This document shows positions 6,324-12,881 of a stretch of 17,543 nucleotides of DNA, piece after piece (the first letter of the stretch is position 1; each line of letters opens with the position of its first letter). Where the stretch lies: contig CANEDJ010000030.1 in the NCBI GenBank assembly GCA_947426265.1, positions 1-17,543 on the forward strand, read 5' to 3'. This DNA is from MGBC102946 sp022793145. Its GTDB lineage: Bacteria > Bacillota_I > Bacilli_A > RF39 > UBA660. A model generated the notes under the pieces. It saw only the letters and a list, made by a program, of their open reading frames with translations, was not told where the DNA came from and ran no database searches. The position numbers were made by a program, and so were the translations under genes.

Positions 6324-8054
6324 ATGATGATTGTAAAAAAATGGAATTTGAGTTATTTATGTGAAAGTAAAGAAAAGTGGCAAGAGTTAGGAACCAAATT
6401 AGCGCAAAAAATAGAAGATCTTAAAAATTATGTTTCAAAAATGGAAACTGTAAATGATATGAAAGATTTCATGGAAACAAAAATTGAAATGGATCAGTTG
6501 ATTGAGCAGATATATTGTTATCCAAAAAGATTTCTAGATTTAAATAGTCAAGATGAAGAAGCAAAAGCAATGTTTCATAAAGCTCTTTCTTATTATGAAG
6601 AAACAGAAAAGGCGACTGTTTTATTCAAAAAAATTATTTTAGAAAATTCAGAATTGGTAAATGAATTTGTCTCAAAATTTCCTTATTTTAAAAGATATAT
6701 AGAACTTATTTATCGAATGAGTGAACATCAAGTACAAAATGAAGAAGCTTATGTGGTACTCCAAAAACAGTTAGAAATACTTCAAGATATTTATCGTTCT
6801 TTAATAAGGGGAGATATGGTATTTAAAAACCCAGAAACAGGAGAGATTGTAACAGAAACAATGCTTTCTAGTCTTTCTCATTCTAAAAATGTAGAAGATC
6901 GAAAACGTGCTTTTGAAATAACTATGAATGCTTATAAAAGCATTTCTAATGCTTTAGCAACTATTTATCAAAATAAGATATTAACAGAAGAGAGAATTGC
7001 TAATCAAAAAGGATTCATGACTCATTTAGAAGCTAGATTATATGAAGATGCATTGCCAGATTCTATCGTTTCTAGTTTGATTACAACTGTAAGAGATCAT
7101 TTGGAGATAGAACATCAATTTATGCAATATAAAAAAGATACATTAGGATTGCAAGAATTTCATCTATATGATATGTCAGAAACTGCTTTTTCTAATGATA
7201 TAAAAAAGTTTTCTTTAGAAGAAGCACTAGAAATTTTAAAAGAAAGTTTTGGTATACTAGGAGAAGAATATATAAAGTTGCTAGAAGAAGGATTTTTTAA
7301 TGGATGGATGGATTTAGAACCATCAAAAATAAAAAGAAAAGATTCCTTTAGTTGTATTACTTATAGTGGGGTTCCTTATACCATGTTACAGTATCATGGA
7401 GATATGAATTCTTTGCGAATTCTTGCTCATGAAACTGGACATATGGTTCATACTTCTTTAGCAAAAGAAAATAAATTTGAATACTTTGAATATTCTCTTT
7501 TCCTGGCTGAAATTGCTTCTAAAGTACATGAAATATTGTTGTATCATTATCTAATTGGAAAAAGTGAAAGCAAGGAAGAAACTTATTATTTAGTAGAGCA
7601 GATGTTATCTAGTTTTTGTACTTCTTTATTTTCACAAACAATGTTAACAGAATTCGAACAAGAAGTTCATAAGAAATTACAAAATCAGAAATCGATCCAA
7701 ACAAAGGATTTACAATCTTTATATTGTTCCTTGGCAACTACATATTATGGAGAAGCATTTGAATGTGATGACTTAGTAGGTATGAGTTTTGGAAAAATTC
7801 CACATTTTTATCTTTATCCATCTTATTATGTATGGCAATATGGTGTTGGAATATCAATTGCTCATAAAATTGCAGCAGATTTAATTGATGATAAAAATAA
7901 TATGAGGAAAAATTATCTTGAATTTTTGAAAGCAGGAAATCGATTAAATGTAATAGATTCTTTGAAGCTTGTTGGAATAGATTTAGAAAATGGAAATTAT
8001 ATCGAAGAAGCTTGTGACTTTATGAAAGAGAAAATGAAGGTGTTAAAACGATGA
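6324..8054 (+). CDS. pepF: M3-family oligoendopeptidase (PepF-like)
   Basis: This 576-residue cytoplasmic zinc metallopeptidase would cleave short peptides. The zinc site is LAHETGHMVH (His369, Glu370, His373), with the third ligand Glu396 in LAEIASKVHE, the spacing of M3B oligoendopeptidase F. An N-terminal helical region (about 1-190) and GDMNSLRILAHE leading into the metal site fit the family, whose members are about 560-610 residues. The start is ATG 6324 or the next codon, ATG 6327. Neither has a clear ribosome site, and the gltX stop ends one base before, so translation probably continues from gltX by reinitiation. Its 3' end overlaps the HD-domain gene by four bases. Substrates cannot be read from the sequence. 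Confidence 0.88.
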   Translation: MMIVKKWNLSYLCESKEKWQELGTKLAQKIEDLKNYVSKMETVNDMKDFMETKIEMDQLIEQIYCYPKRFLDLNSQDEEAKAMFHKALSYYEETEKATVLFKKIILENSELVNEFVSKFPYFKRYIELIYRMSEHQVQNEEAYVVLQKQLEILQDIYRSLIRGDMVFKNPETGEIVTETMLSSLSHSKNVEDRKRAFEITMNAYKSISNALATIYQNKILTEERIANQKGFMTHLEARLYEDALPDSIVSSLITTVRDHLEIEHQFMQYKKDTLGLQEFHLYDMSETAFSNDIKKFSLEEALEILKESFGILGEEYIKLLEEGFFNGWMDLEPSKIKRKDSFSCITYSGVPYTMLQYHGDMNSLRILAHETGHMVHTSLAKENKFEYFEYSLFLAEIASKVHEILLYHYLIGKSESKEETYYLVEQMLSSFCTSLFSQTMLTEFEQEVHKKLQNQKSIQTKDLQSLYCSLATTYYGEAFECDDLVGMSFGKIPHFYLYPSYYVWQYGVGISIAHKIAADLIDDKNNMRKNYLEFLKAGNRLNVIDSLKLVGIDLENGNYIEEACDFMKEKMKVLKR

Positions 8055-8593
8055 AAGAAATAGAAAATATTTTATTAAAACCTGATATTCTAACTTCTAT
8101 CCAAGAAAATCAAGAAGCTTTATTTTCTTTAGTTCCTGAGTTGAAAACTATGGTAAAGTTTCCTCATAATCATCCTCATCATCATTTAGATGTTTGGGGG
8201 CATACTTTATTGGCTCTTTCTTTTAGTGAGGTAGATTTGGAAATAAGACTTGCCTTGTTGTTGCACGATATTGGAAAAACAACTTGTTATCAGGATGGAG
8301 AGGTGAGACATTTTCGTGGTCATCCATATGAATCCTTTCATATTTCTGTGCCAATATTAGAAAGACTGGGATATTCTTCTAGTGAAGTTGCCAGAATTGG
8401 ATTTTTAATTGCTTGCCATGATGAAAGTGCAAAAAAAGCAGCAAATGATATGCCGAAAGAGTTAATACAAAAATTGGTAAAAATGCAATATTGTGATGCC
8501 AAAGCTCATCATCCAGATTATGTTGAAAGAAAAGTAAAGCGAATTGATGAGGTAGTAGGGGATCTTGATTTATCATTAGAACCTCAATTATAA
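8051..8593 (+). CDS. HD-domain phosphohydrolase-like protein
   Basis: A 180-residue protein with a single HD domain. The metal-binding pattern is His51 (VWGHTLLAL), the His72-Asp73 pair in LLLHDIGKTT, further histidines at 91 (FRGHPYESFH) and 123 (ACHDES), and Asp149 in QYCDAKAHHP. The His-rich stretch HNHPHHHLDVWGH precedes the first ligand. The arrangement resembles the HD domain attached to CCA-adding enzymes and similar stand-alone proteins, which hydrolyse phosphomonoester or phosphodiester bonds; the real substrate is unknown. The ATG overlaps the pepF stop as ATGA, and AAGGTG lies 8 bases upstream. It is the last gene of the gltX transcript before a terminator. Being placed with gltX and a tRNA suggests a nucleotide or RNA role, which is only inference. 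Confidence 0.8.
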   Translation: MKEIENILLKPDILTSIQENQEALFSLVPELKTMVKFPHNHPHHHLDVWGHTLLALSFSEVDLEIRLALLLHDIGKTTCYQDGEVRHFRGHPYESFHISVPILERLGYSSSEVARIGFLIACHDESAKKAANDMPKELIQKLVKMQYCDAKAHHPDYVERKVKRIDEVVGDLDLSLEPQL

Positions 8594-8614
8594 AACAACA
8601 ATAGTTGTTTTTTT
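8592..8614 (+). terminator. Intrinsic terminator after the HD-domain gene
   Basis: AAAACAAC (8592-8599), a four-base AATA loop and GTTGTTTT (8604-8611) make an 8-bp stem running into a T-tract to 8614. It begins within the stop codon and ends the gltX-pepF-HD transcript. Confidence 0.85.
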
Positions 8615-8681
8615 ATGTACAAAATAATTTAATAAACAAGTGGGAAAATGATGATCAATTTCTTTTTGTGAATGCAATTTA

Positions 8682-8710
8682 TTTACTAAAAAAACAGTAT
8701 ATGATAAAAT
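8682..8710 (+). promoter_or_regulatory. Sigma-A-type promoter of the MFS-like gene
   Basis: -35 TTTACT (8682-8687), 17-base spacer, -10 TAAAAT (8705-8710) preceded by TGA, an extended -10. It lies 27 bases before the start codon and just after the terminator at 8592-8614. Confidence 0.7.
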
Positions 8711-8737
8711 AAAGATAATAAGGAAAGTAGTGGAAGT

Positions 8738-9964
8738 ATGTCAAAGAATTATCAGTCGTTATTTAGTTTGAGGCTTTTAAAAAGCATTATTGGTATATTT
8801 ACAAGTAACTTTTTGGTTTTATATTTTTTAGAACTTAATAATCAAAATATTTTGCCTCTTGGAATTTATTATATTGTTGTTTATCTTACCATTTTTTTAA
8901 CGATTTTCTTTGTTAGAAATATTTGCAAAACAAAAAGAAGGATTTATTTGCTTCGTATTGGTATTTTATTAAATTTTGTTTATTTTTTATTGCTTGCTAT
9001 ATTAAAAGAAAAGATTATTTCTTATGTATGGCTGATTGGATTAGTCTATGGACTAGAAGAAGGATTTTATTATTCTATTTATAACAATTTTGAATCGACA
9101 GGAATCAGTAATGAAGAAAGAGCTAAATTTATTGGCTCTTATACTGCCTGGAATGCGATTTTAGGAATGCTGATTCCCATTTTTTTCGGTTCCTTGATTA
9201 GTGCTGAAGGATTTGGAAGAGCAGTAATTGTCGTGCTTATTTTAGTAATGTTTCAAATTGCATGTTCTCTTATTTTTAAAGATTCTCATATTCCAAGAGC
9301 AGATAAAACAGATTTAAGAGGGTATAGAAAACTAGTAGAAAGAAAAACCTGCGTTCAGAAGTCTTATTTATTGTCTATTTTTGAAGGCTTTATTTATAAT
9401 GGAGCTTTTAATAGTATTGTTACTGTTTATATTATTAAAGTGTTTAGTAATAGTTTTGAATTAGGAATCTTTACAGCGTTATTTAGCTTGGTAACTTGTA
9501 TTTGTGGAATTTTGTTTGCAAAAAAAGTAAAAGAACAAGACTATCAAAAATTATTAAAATTTTCTACTTTTTTCATGATTACAGGAATTATTTTTATTAT
9601 GATTGCTTGTAATACATTTACTATAATTTTATTTAATTTTTTCCTAGTCTTTTCAAAATCTCTAATGACTTTGATTAATGAAAAGAACAAATTTGATATT
9701 ACCAATTTGTCAGAGATCAAAAATAGGTATAAAGAAGAATACTTTTTAGGGGTAGAAGGTTCTTTGATGATTGGAAGAATTATGAGTTATGGCATTTTCA
9801 TTTTACTTTCTTTTGCAACAACAGTAGAAGAAACAAATCTGATTTTAGTAATTTTCATGCTCGTTATCTTTTGTTTAGGAGCTGCTTCCATTGCACTGAA
9901 TAAAGAAAGAAGAGTACAGGAAAATAAAAATCATTCTATTTCAAAAAATATGTTAAAAGAATAA
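8738..9964 (+). CDS. MFS-type multidrug/metabolite transporter-like protein
   Basis: A 408-residue integral membrane protein with about twelve hydrophobic helices in two halves. A polar central loop (about 180-205, SHIPRADKTDLRGYRKLVERK) separates them, the layout of the major facilitator superfamily. Helices lie near 16-33, 41-60, 70-88, 93-112, 130-152, 160-178, 208-235, 240-262, 268-290, 292-312, 338-362 and 366-388. The loops after helices 2 and 8 are basic (CKTKRR, KKVKEQ), as expected on the cytoplasmic side. The segment GLVYGLEEGFYYS and the late FLGVEGSLMIGRIMSYG resemble the YqgE-like group of Firmicute MFS proteins. No substrate can be assigned. AGGAAAG (8721-8727) and the closer GGAAG (8732-8736) are candidate ribosome sites. 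It has its own promoter and is not obviously co-transcribed with the HD gene. Confidence 0.75.
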   Translation: MSKNYQSLFSLRLLKSIIGIFTSNFLVLYFLELNNQNILPLGIYYIVVYLTIFLTIFFVRNICKTKRRIYLLRIGILLNFVYFLLLAILKEKIISYVWLIGLVYGLEEGFYYSIYNNFESTGISNEERAKFIGSYTAWNAILGMLIPIFFGSLISAEGFGRAVIVVLILVMFQIACSLIFKDSHIPRADKTDLRGYRKLVERKTCVQKSYLLSIFEGFIYNGAFNSIVTVYIIKVFSNSFELGIFTALFSLVTCICGILFAKKVKEQDYQKLLKFSTFFMITGIIFIMIACNTFTIILFNFFLVFSKSLMTLINEKNKFDITNLSEIKNRYKEEYFLGVEGSLMIGRIMSYGIFILLSFATTVEETNLILVIFMLVIFCLGAASIALNKERRVQENKNHSISKNMLKE

Positions 9965-9970
9965 AAATGA

Positions 9971-9998
9971 TTGATTATGTAATATATATTATGATATT
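9971..9998 (+). promoter_or_regulatory. Possible weak promoter of the flavin reductase-rubredoxin gene
   Basis: TTGATT (9971-9976), 16 bases, GATATT (9993-9998). The region is so AT-rich that several alternative -10-like strings exist. No terminator separates this gene from the MFS gene, so read-through is equally possible. Confidence 0.25.
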
Positions 9999-10016
9999 GA
10001 TAAAGGAGGAAATCAT

Positions 10017-10613
10017 ATGAAAAATAAAAAAATTACAAGAAAAATTATCCAAGGAATGTATGTTTTAACAACTCAAAATGGTGGCTGTATTGTAGATGCA
10101 GTTTCACAGATTAGTGCAGGTGAAAATCCTCTTATTTCTGTAGCTGTTATGAAAAAAAATTACACCAATGAGCTACTTCATACAAATGATAAACTCGCCC
10201 TTTCTATTGTTGGAATGAATACAAATCCTGACATTATAAAAACATTTGGTTTCAATTCTATGAGAGATATCAATAAATTTGAAAAGGTAGAAACAAATGA
10301 AGTAGAAGGCGTTCCTGTGATTCTAGATTCTTTAGGGTATATGATTTTAGAAAAAGTTGATATGGTAGAAAATGATACACATACTTTATTTATAGGAAAG
10401 CTCATAGAAGCAGATGTTTTTAAAGAAGAAGATGCTATGAGTTATGGTTATTATCAAGAGCATAAAGAGGAACTATTAAAAGTGACAACAGAGGCAGGAA
10501 AAACTGCTTGGGTTTGTACTATTTGTGGGTATGTATATTATGGTGAGGAGTTGCCTGAAGATTTTGTATGTCCTATTTGTGGGGTAGGAAAAGAACTATT
10601 TCAAAAAAAATAG
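10017..10613 (+). CDS. Flavin reductase-like domain fused to rubredoxin (high-molecular-weight rubredoxin type)
   Basis: A 198-residue two-domain redox protein. Residues about 1-155 form a flavin reductase-like split-barrel FMN-binding domain (KIIQGMYVLTTQNGG, GENPLISVAVMKKNYTNELL, FGFNSMRDINKF). Residues about 164-198 are a rubredoxin-like iron site with two Cys pairs, CTICGYVY and CPICGVGKELF. It lacks the long loop of classical rubredoxins and resembles the shortened domain in rubrerythrin-like and Hrb proteins. In anaerobes such fusions carry electrons from NAD(P)H towards flavodiiron proteins or other acceptors in oxygen or NO defence; that role is known of the family and inferred here. 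The very strong ribosome site AAAGGAGGA (10002-10010) suggests abundant protein. A terminator overlaps the stop codon. A strict or tolerant anaerobe is implied. Confidence 0.88.
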   Translation: MKNKKITRKIIQGMYVLTTQNGGCIVDAVSQISAGENPLISVAVMKKNYTNELLHTNDKLALSIVGMNTNPDIIKTFGFNSMRDINKFEKVETNEVEGVPVILDSLGYMILEKVDMVENDTHTLFIGKLIEADVFKEEDAMSYGYYQEHKEELLKVTTEAGKTAWVCTICGYVYYGEELPEDFVCPICGVGKELFQKK

Positions 10614-10624
10614 TCCTTTTTTTC
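10588..10624 (+). terminator. Intrinsic terminator overlapping the rubredoxin-fusion stop codon
   Basis: ACTATTT (10595-10601) pairs with AAATAGT (10608-10614), and the stem can be extended outward by pairing the upstream GAAAAG with the CTTTTTTTC tract. A run of seven T follows. The hairpin lies inside the last codons of the gene. Confidence 0.65.
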
Positions 10625-10630
10625 TTTCTA

Positions 10631-10639
10631 TGTTATACT
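10631..10639 (+). promoter_or_regulatory. Extended -10 promoter of the ASCH operon
   Basis: TGT plus TATACT (10634-10639) forms an extended -10 element directly after the T-tract of the upstream terminator. No good -35 is seen. Transcription would begin near 10645-10647, only about ten bases before the likely start codon at 10656. Confidence 0.6.
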
Positions 10640-10655
10640 AGTGATAGGTGATAAT

Positions 10656-11057
10656 GTGAAAGCAATAACAATAAAACAACCATTTGCTAGTTTAATTGCA
10701 TCAGGATTAAAAGAATATGAATTTAGGACTTGGAAAACAAACTATCGTGGAAAAATTTATATCCATGCAGGATTAGGTACAGATGCAAAAGCAATCGAAA
10801 AATTTAAAGATTACAATTTAGAATATCCAAAAGGAGAAATCATTGCTGTTGCAGAGTTAGTAGATTGCATCATAATAGATGAGGAAGTTAAAAAAGAATT
10901 GCAAGAAAAAAATTCACTTGTTTATTCTGGGGTGATTCATGATACTTCCTTTCAGGGTTATGGGTTTCAACTAGCCAATATTAGAAAAGTAAAACCTATT
11001 TCTGTGAAAGGAAAACTTGGACTTTGGAATTATGAACCAGAAAAGCTGGAGGAATAA
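10656..11057 (+). CDS. ASCH-domain protein (PUA-like fold)
   Basis: From GTG 10656 the protein has 133 residues and is almost entirely one ASCH domain: MKAITIKQPFASLIASGLKE at the start, the signature G-x-K-x-x-E-x-R as GLKEYEFR (17-24), RGKIYIHAG (31-39), GEIIAVAELVDC (60-71) and the closing KPISVKGKLGLWNYE (113-127). ASCH proteins have a PUA-like RNA-binding fold; one characterised member, E. coli YqfB, hydrolyses N4-acetylcytidine, but activity here cannot be read off. I prefer GTG 10656 to GTG 10641 because AGGTG (10646-10650) lies 5 bases before it, the family usually begins MKAITIKQP, and the earlier GTG lies upstream of the predicted transcription start. It is the first gene of a three-gene operon, and the next gene begins one base after its stop codon. 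Confidence 0.85.
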   Translation: MKAITIKQPFASLIASGLKEYEFRTWKTNYRGKIYIHAGLGTDAKAIEKFKDYNLEYPKGEIIAVAELVDCIIIDEEVKKELQEKNSLVYSGVIHDTSFQGYGFQLANIRKVKPISVKGKLGLWNYEPEKLEE

Positions 11058-11058
11058 C

Positions 11059-11709
11059 ATGATAGAAGAAGAAATTTTTAAAGATGCTTCCTATGATAAG
11101 CAGAGGTTATTAGAGTATGGATTTCAAGAAAAAGAAGATGGCTTTTATTATGAATCTTTTCTTTATCGAAATGAATTTAAGGTAGAAATTAGAATTTCTA
11201 AAAAAGGTGTTATAAAAGGAAAAATGATAGAATTATCTACCAATGAAGAATTTTTTAATTTCAGATTAAATACAGATGGAGCTTTTATAAATTGTTTAAA
11301 AGAAGAATATTGTAAATTACTAGAAAATATCAAAGAAAATTGTTTTCATTGGACACCAAAGAGAACGAGTTGGGTCGTTCCTGCTAGTGTAACAAGGTAT
11401 GATGTAATATCACATTTTGAAAAATATGATACGATTACTTGGAGGCAGACTACAGATATCAAATTACATGATATTGTATATATTTATATTGGTAGCCCAA
11501 TTTCTTCTATTATGTATCAGTGCGAAGCGATTCGTGTCAATTTTGTAGGGGAACATCAGAATACCATGGAATTAAAAAGGATAACAAAATATGATGAAGG
11601 AATCTATACTTTAAAGAGACTTCAAGAATATGATTTGAAAGCCATTAGGGGAGCTAGAAAAATGCCAGAAAGAGCAATTGAATTTTTAAATGGAAAAGAG
11701 GAAAAATAA
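11059..11709 (+). CDS. MmcQ/YjbR-like domain fused to EVE/PUA-like domain
   Basis: A 216-residue protein with two apparent parts. Residues 1-97 look like an MmcQ/YjbR family domain: DGFYYESFLYRNEFKVEIRI, then a conserved helix run GAFINCLKEEYCKLLENIKENC (75-95). Residues about 104-205 look like an EVE or other PUA-like domain: SWVVPASVTRYDVISHFEK, ITWRQ, LHDIVYIYIGSPISSIMYQC and EAIRVNF, with the hydrophobic-Asp-Ile-Val-Tyr-Ile-Tyr pattern of the EVE beta-barrel. EVE domains are proposed readers of modified nucleic-acid bases; YjbR-like domains are described as DNA-binding-like, with poorly known function. The start at 11059 is set by GGAGGA at 11048-11053, 5 bases upstream; an in-frame ATG at 11017 lies within the ASCH gene. 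It sits between ASCH and a tRNA-binding protein. The domain calls are moderately sure; no enzyme motif was seen. Confidence 0.7.
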   Translation: MIEEEIFKDASYDKQRLLEYGFQEKEDGFYYESFLYRNEFKVEIRISKKGVIKGKMIELSTNEEFFNFRLNTDGAFINCLKEEYCKLLENIKENCFHWTPKRTSWVVPASVTRYDVISHFEKYDTITWRQTTDIKLHDIVYIYIGSPISSIMYQCEAIRVNFVGEHQNTMELKRITKYDEGIYTLKRLQEYDLKAIRGARKMPERAIEFLNGKEEK

Positions 11710-12101
11710 TGGAACAAGAACAAACTGTAAATTCTACTGTAGAAGTAGAACCTTTATTCAATGAATATGTAGATTTTGAGACTTTTAGCAAGTCTGATTT
11801 TAGAGTTGTTAAAATAAAAGATTGTAAAGCTGTCTTAAAAAGTAAAAAGCTATTAGAATTTACTTTAGATGATGGAACGGGTACTGATAGAACGATATTA
11901 AGTGGAATTCATGCTTTTTATGAACCAGAAGAATTAATTGGAAAAACAGTGATTGCTATTTTGAATTTGCCACCCCGTAATATGATGGGGATTGATTCTT
12001 GTGGAATGTTAATTTCAGCAGTTCATCAAGAAAATGGAGAAGAAAAATTGCACCTTCTTTTTGTAGATGACAGTATTCCAGCAGGTGCAAAATTGTATTA
12101 A
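11709..12101 (+). CDS. Stand-alone tRNA-binding domain protein (Trbp111/MetRS C-terminal-like)
   Basis: A 130-residue protein dominated by the OB-fold tRNA-binding domain found at the C-terminus of many bacterial MetRS and in Trbp111, CsaA and the EMAP-II group. Visible elements are ETFSKSDFRVVKIKDCK (24-40), KKLLEFTLDDGTG (46-58), RTILSGIHAFYEPEELIGKT (61-80), NLPPRNMMGIDSCGMLISAV (86-105) and a terminal DSIPAGAKL. An acidic segment of about 20 residues precedes the domain. Free-standing members bind tRNA without clear sequence preference, usually as dimers, or act as chaperones. The start overlaps the upstream stop as TAATG, and GAGG at 11699-11702 is the ribosome site. It ends the ASCH operon; a terminator follows. 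The family is clear; its specific partner is unknown. Confidence 0.88.
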   Translation: MEQEQTVNSTVEVEPLFNEYVDFETFSKSDFRVVKIKDCKAVLKSKKLLEFTLDDGTGTDRTILSGIHAFYEPEELIGKTVIAILNLPPRNMMGIDSCGMLISAVHQENGEEKLHLLFVDDSIPAGAKLY

Positions 12102-12107
12102 TGGAAT

Positions 12108-12148
12108 TTAAAAAAAGCTTTGGTAAGAAATTATGGAGGCTTTTTTTC
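12108..12148 (+). terminator. Intrinsic terminator after the tRNA-binding-domain gene
   Basis: A run of A's ending in GC (about 12110-12118) pairs with GC followed by a run of T's (12139-12147), with G-T and T-A pairs continuing the stem inward. The T-tract follows directly. The A-run upstream means it could also work in reverse, though no opposing gene exists. It lies immediately before the operator at 12149. Confidence 0.65.
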
Positions 12149-12162
12149 TTACAATTTTGTAA
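12149..12162 (+). promoter_or_regulatory. BceR-type operator upstream of the response-regulator gene
   Basis: TTACAATTTTGTAA is an exact match to TNACA-N4-TGTAA, the inverted repeat known for BceR-group regulators. It lies 23 bases before the -10 at 12186 and overlaps the end of the preceding terminator T-tract. It suggests that the two-component genes are autoregulated. Confidence 0.75.
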
Positions 12163-12182
12163 CACAAGAAAAATTTGAATCG

Positions 12183-12191
12183 TGTTATAAT
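12183..12191 (+). promoter_or_regulatory. Extended -10 promoter of the response-regulator/kinase genes
   Basis: TGT-TATAAT (TATAAT at 12186-12191) is an extended -10. The -35 position (about 12163-12168, CACAAG) is poor, as expected if a bound activator at 12149-12162 helps. Confidence 0.7.
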
Positions 12192-12209
12192 AAAAAAAGA
12201 GGGGATAAT

Positions 12210-12881
12210 ATGAAAAGAATACTCATTATAGAAGATGATGAAACGATACAAGTAGAATTATCAGAACTATTAAAAGCTTCTGGATATGAACCAATTATTT
12301 TAATTGATTTTCAGCACGCCGAAGCAGAAATTAATAAGAACAAACCAGATTTAATCTTATTAGATATTAATATTCCTTATATGAATGGAGAACTATTACT
12401 TCAGAAAATTAGAAAAAATATGGATATTCCAGTGATTATGGTGACAAGTAAAAATACAGAAGCAGATGAATTATTATCCATGATGTATGGAGCAGATGAC
12501 TATATCACAAAACCATACAATCCAAATATTTTACTATTTCGAATTGCCAATATTTTTAAAAGACAAAACAAAAATGAAGAAATATTTTCTTATTTTGATG
12601 TTGAAATAGATAAAGAACGAGGAATTTTAAGAAAAAACAATATGGAAGTATTTCTTACGAAAAATGAAATGTTGATTTTTTCACATTTGGTCATTCATAA
12701 AAATCAGATGGTGACTAGAGATGAACTCATGACAATATTATGGAATAATGCTTTTTATATTAATGATAATGCTCTCACTGTTAATATTAGTAGATTAAGA
12801 GCAAAATTAAAAGAAATTGGATACGAAAATGCAATTGAAACAAGAAAAGGCTATGGGTATTTATTAAATGAAGTTTTATAA
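12210..12881 (+). CDS. BceR/YxdJ-like OmpR-family response regulator
   Basis: A 223-residue regulator with an N-terminal receiver domain (1-115) and a C-terminal OmpR/PhoB winged helix (about 127-222). The receiver has the acidic pair Glu8-Asp9-Asp10 (LIIEDDE), the phosphorylation site Asp52 in LLDINIP, Thr79-Ser80 and Lys101 in YITKPYN. The DNA-binding half contains LTKNEMLIFSHLV, VTRDELMTILW and the recognition-helix run NALTVNISRLRAKLK, ending in RKGYGYLL. AGAGGGG (12199-12204) lies 5 bases before ATG 12210; an in-frame ATG at 12120 would translate through the terminator, operator and promoter and is rejected. The kinase gene overlaps its end by 14 bases. Together with the following ABC transporter and yxeA it matches the Bacillus yxdJKLM-yxeA layout, whose regulator switches on the transporter in response to antimicrobial peptides. 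Confidence 0.92.
   Translation: MKRILIIEDDETIQVELSELLKASGYEPIILIDFQHAEAEINKNKPDLILLDINIPYMNGELLLQKIRKNMDIPVIMVTSKNTEADELLSMMYGADDYITKPYNPNILLFRIANIFKRQNKNEEIFSYFDVEIDKERGILRKNNMEVFLTKNEMLIFSHLVIHKNQMVTRDELMTILWNNAFYINDNALTVNISRLRAKLKEIGYENAIETRKGYGYLLNEVL

Noticed and set aside
12120..12209. Upstream ATG start for the response regulator
   Set aside because: The added 30 codons would cover the terminator loop, the operator and the -10, and a strong ribosome site precedes ATG 12210.
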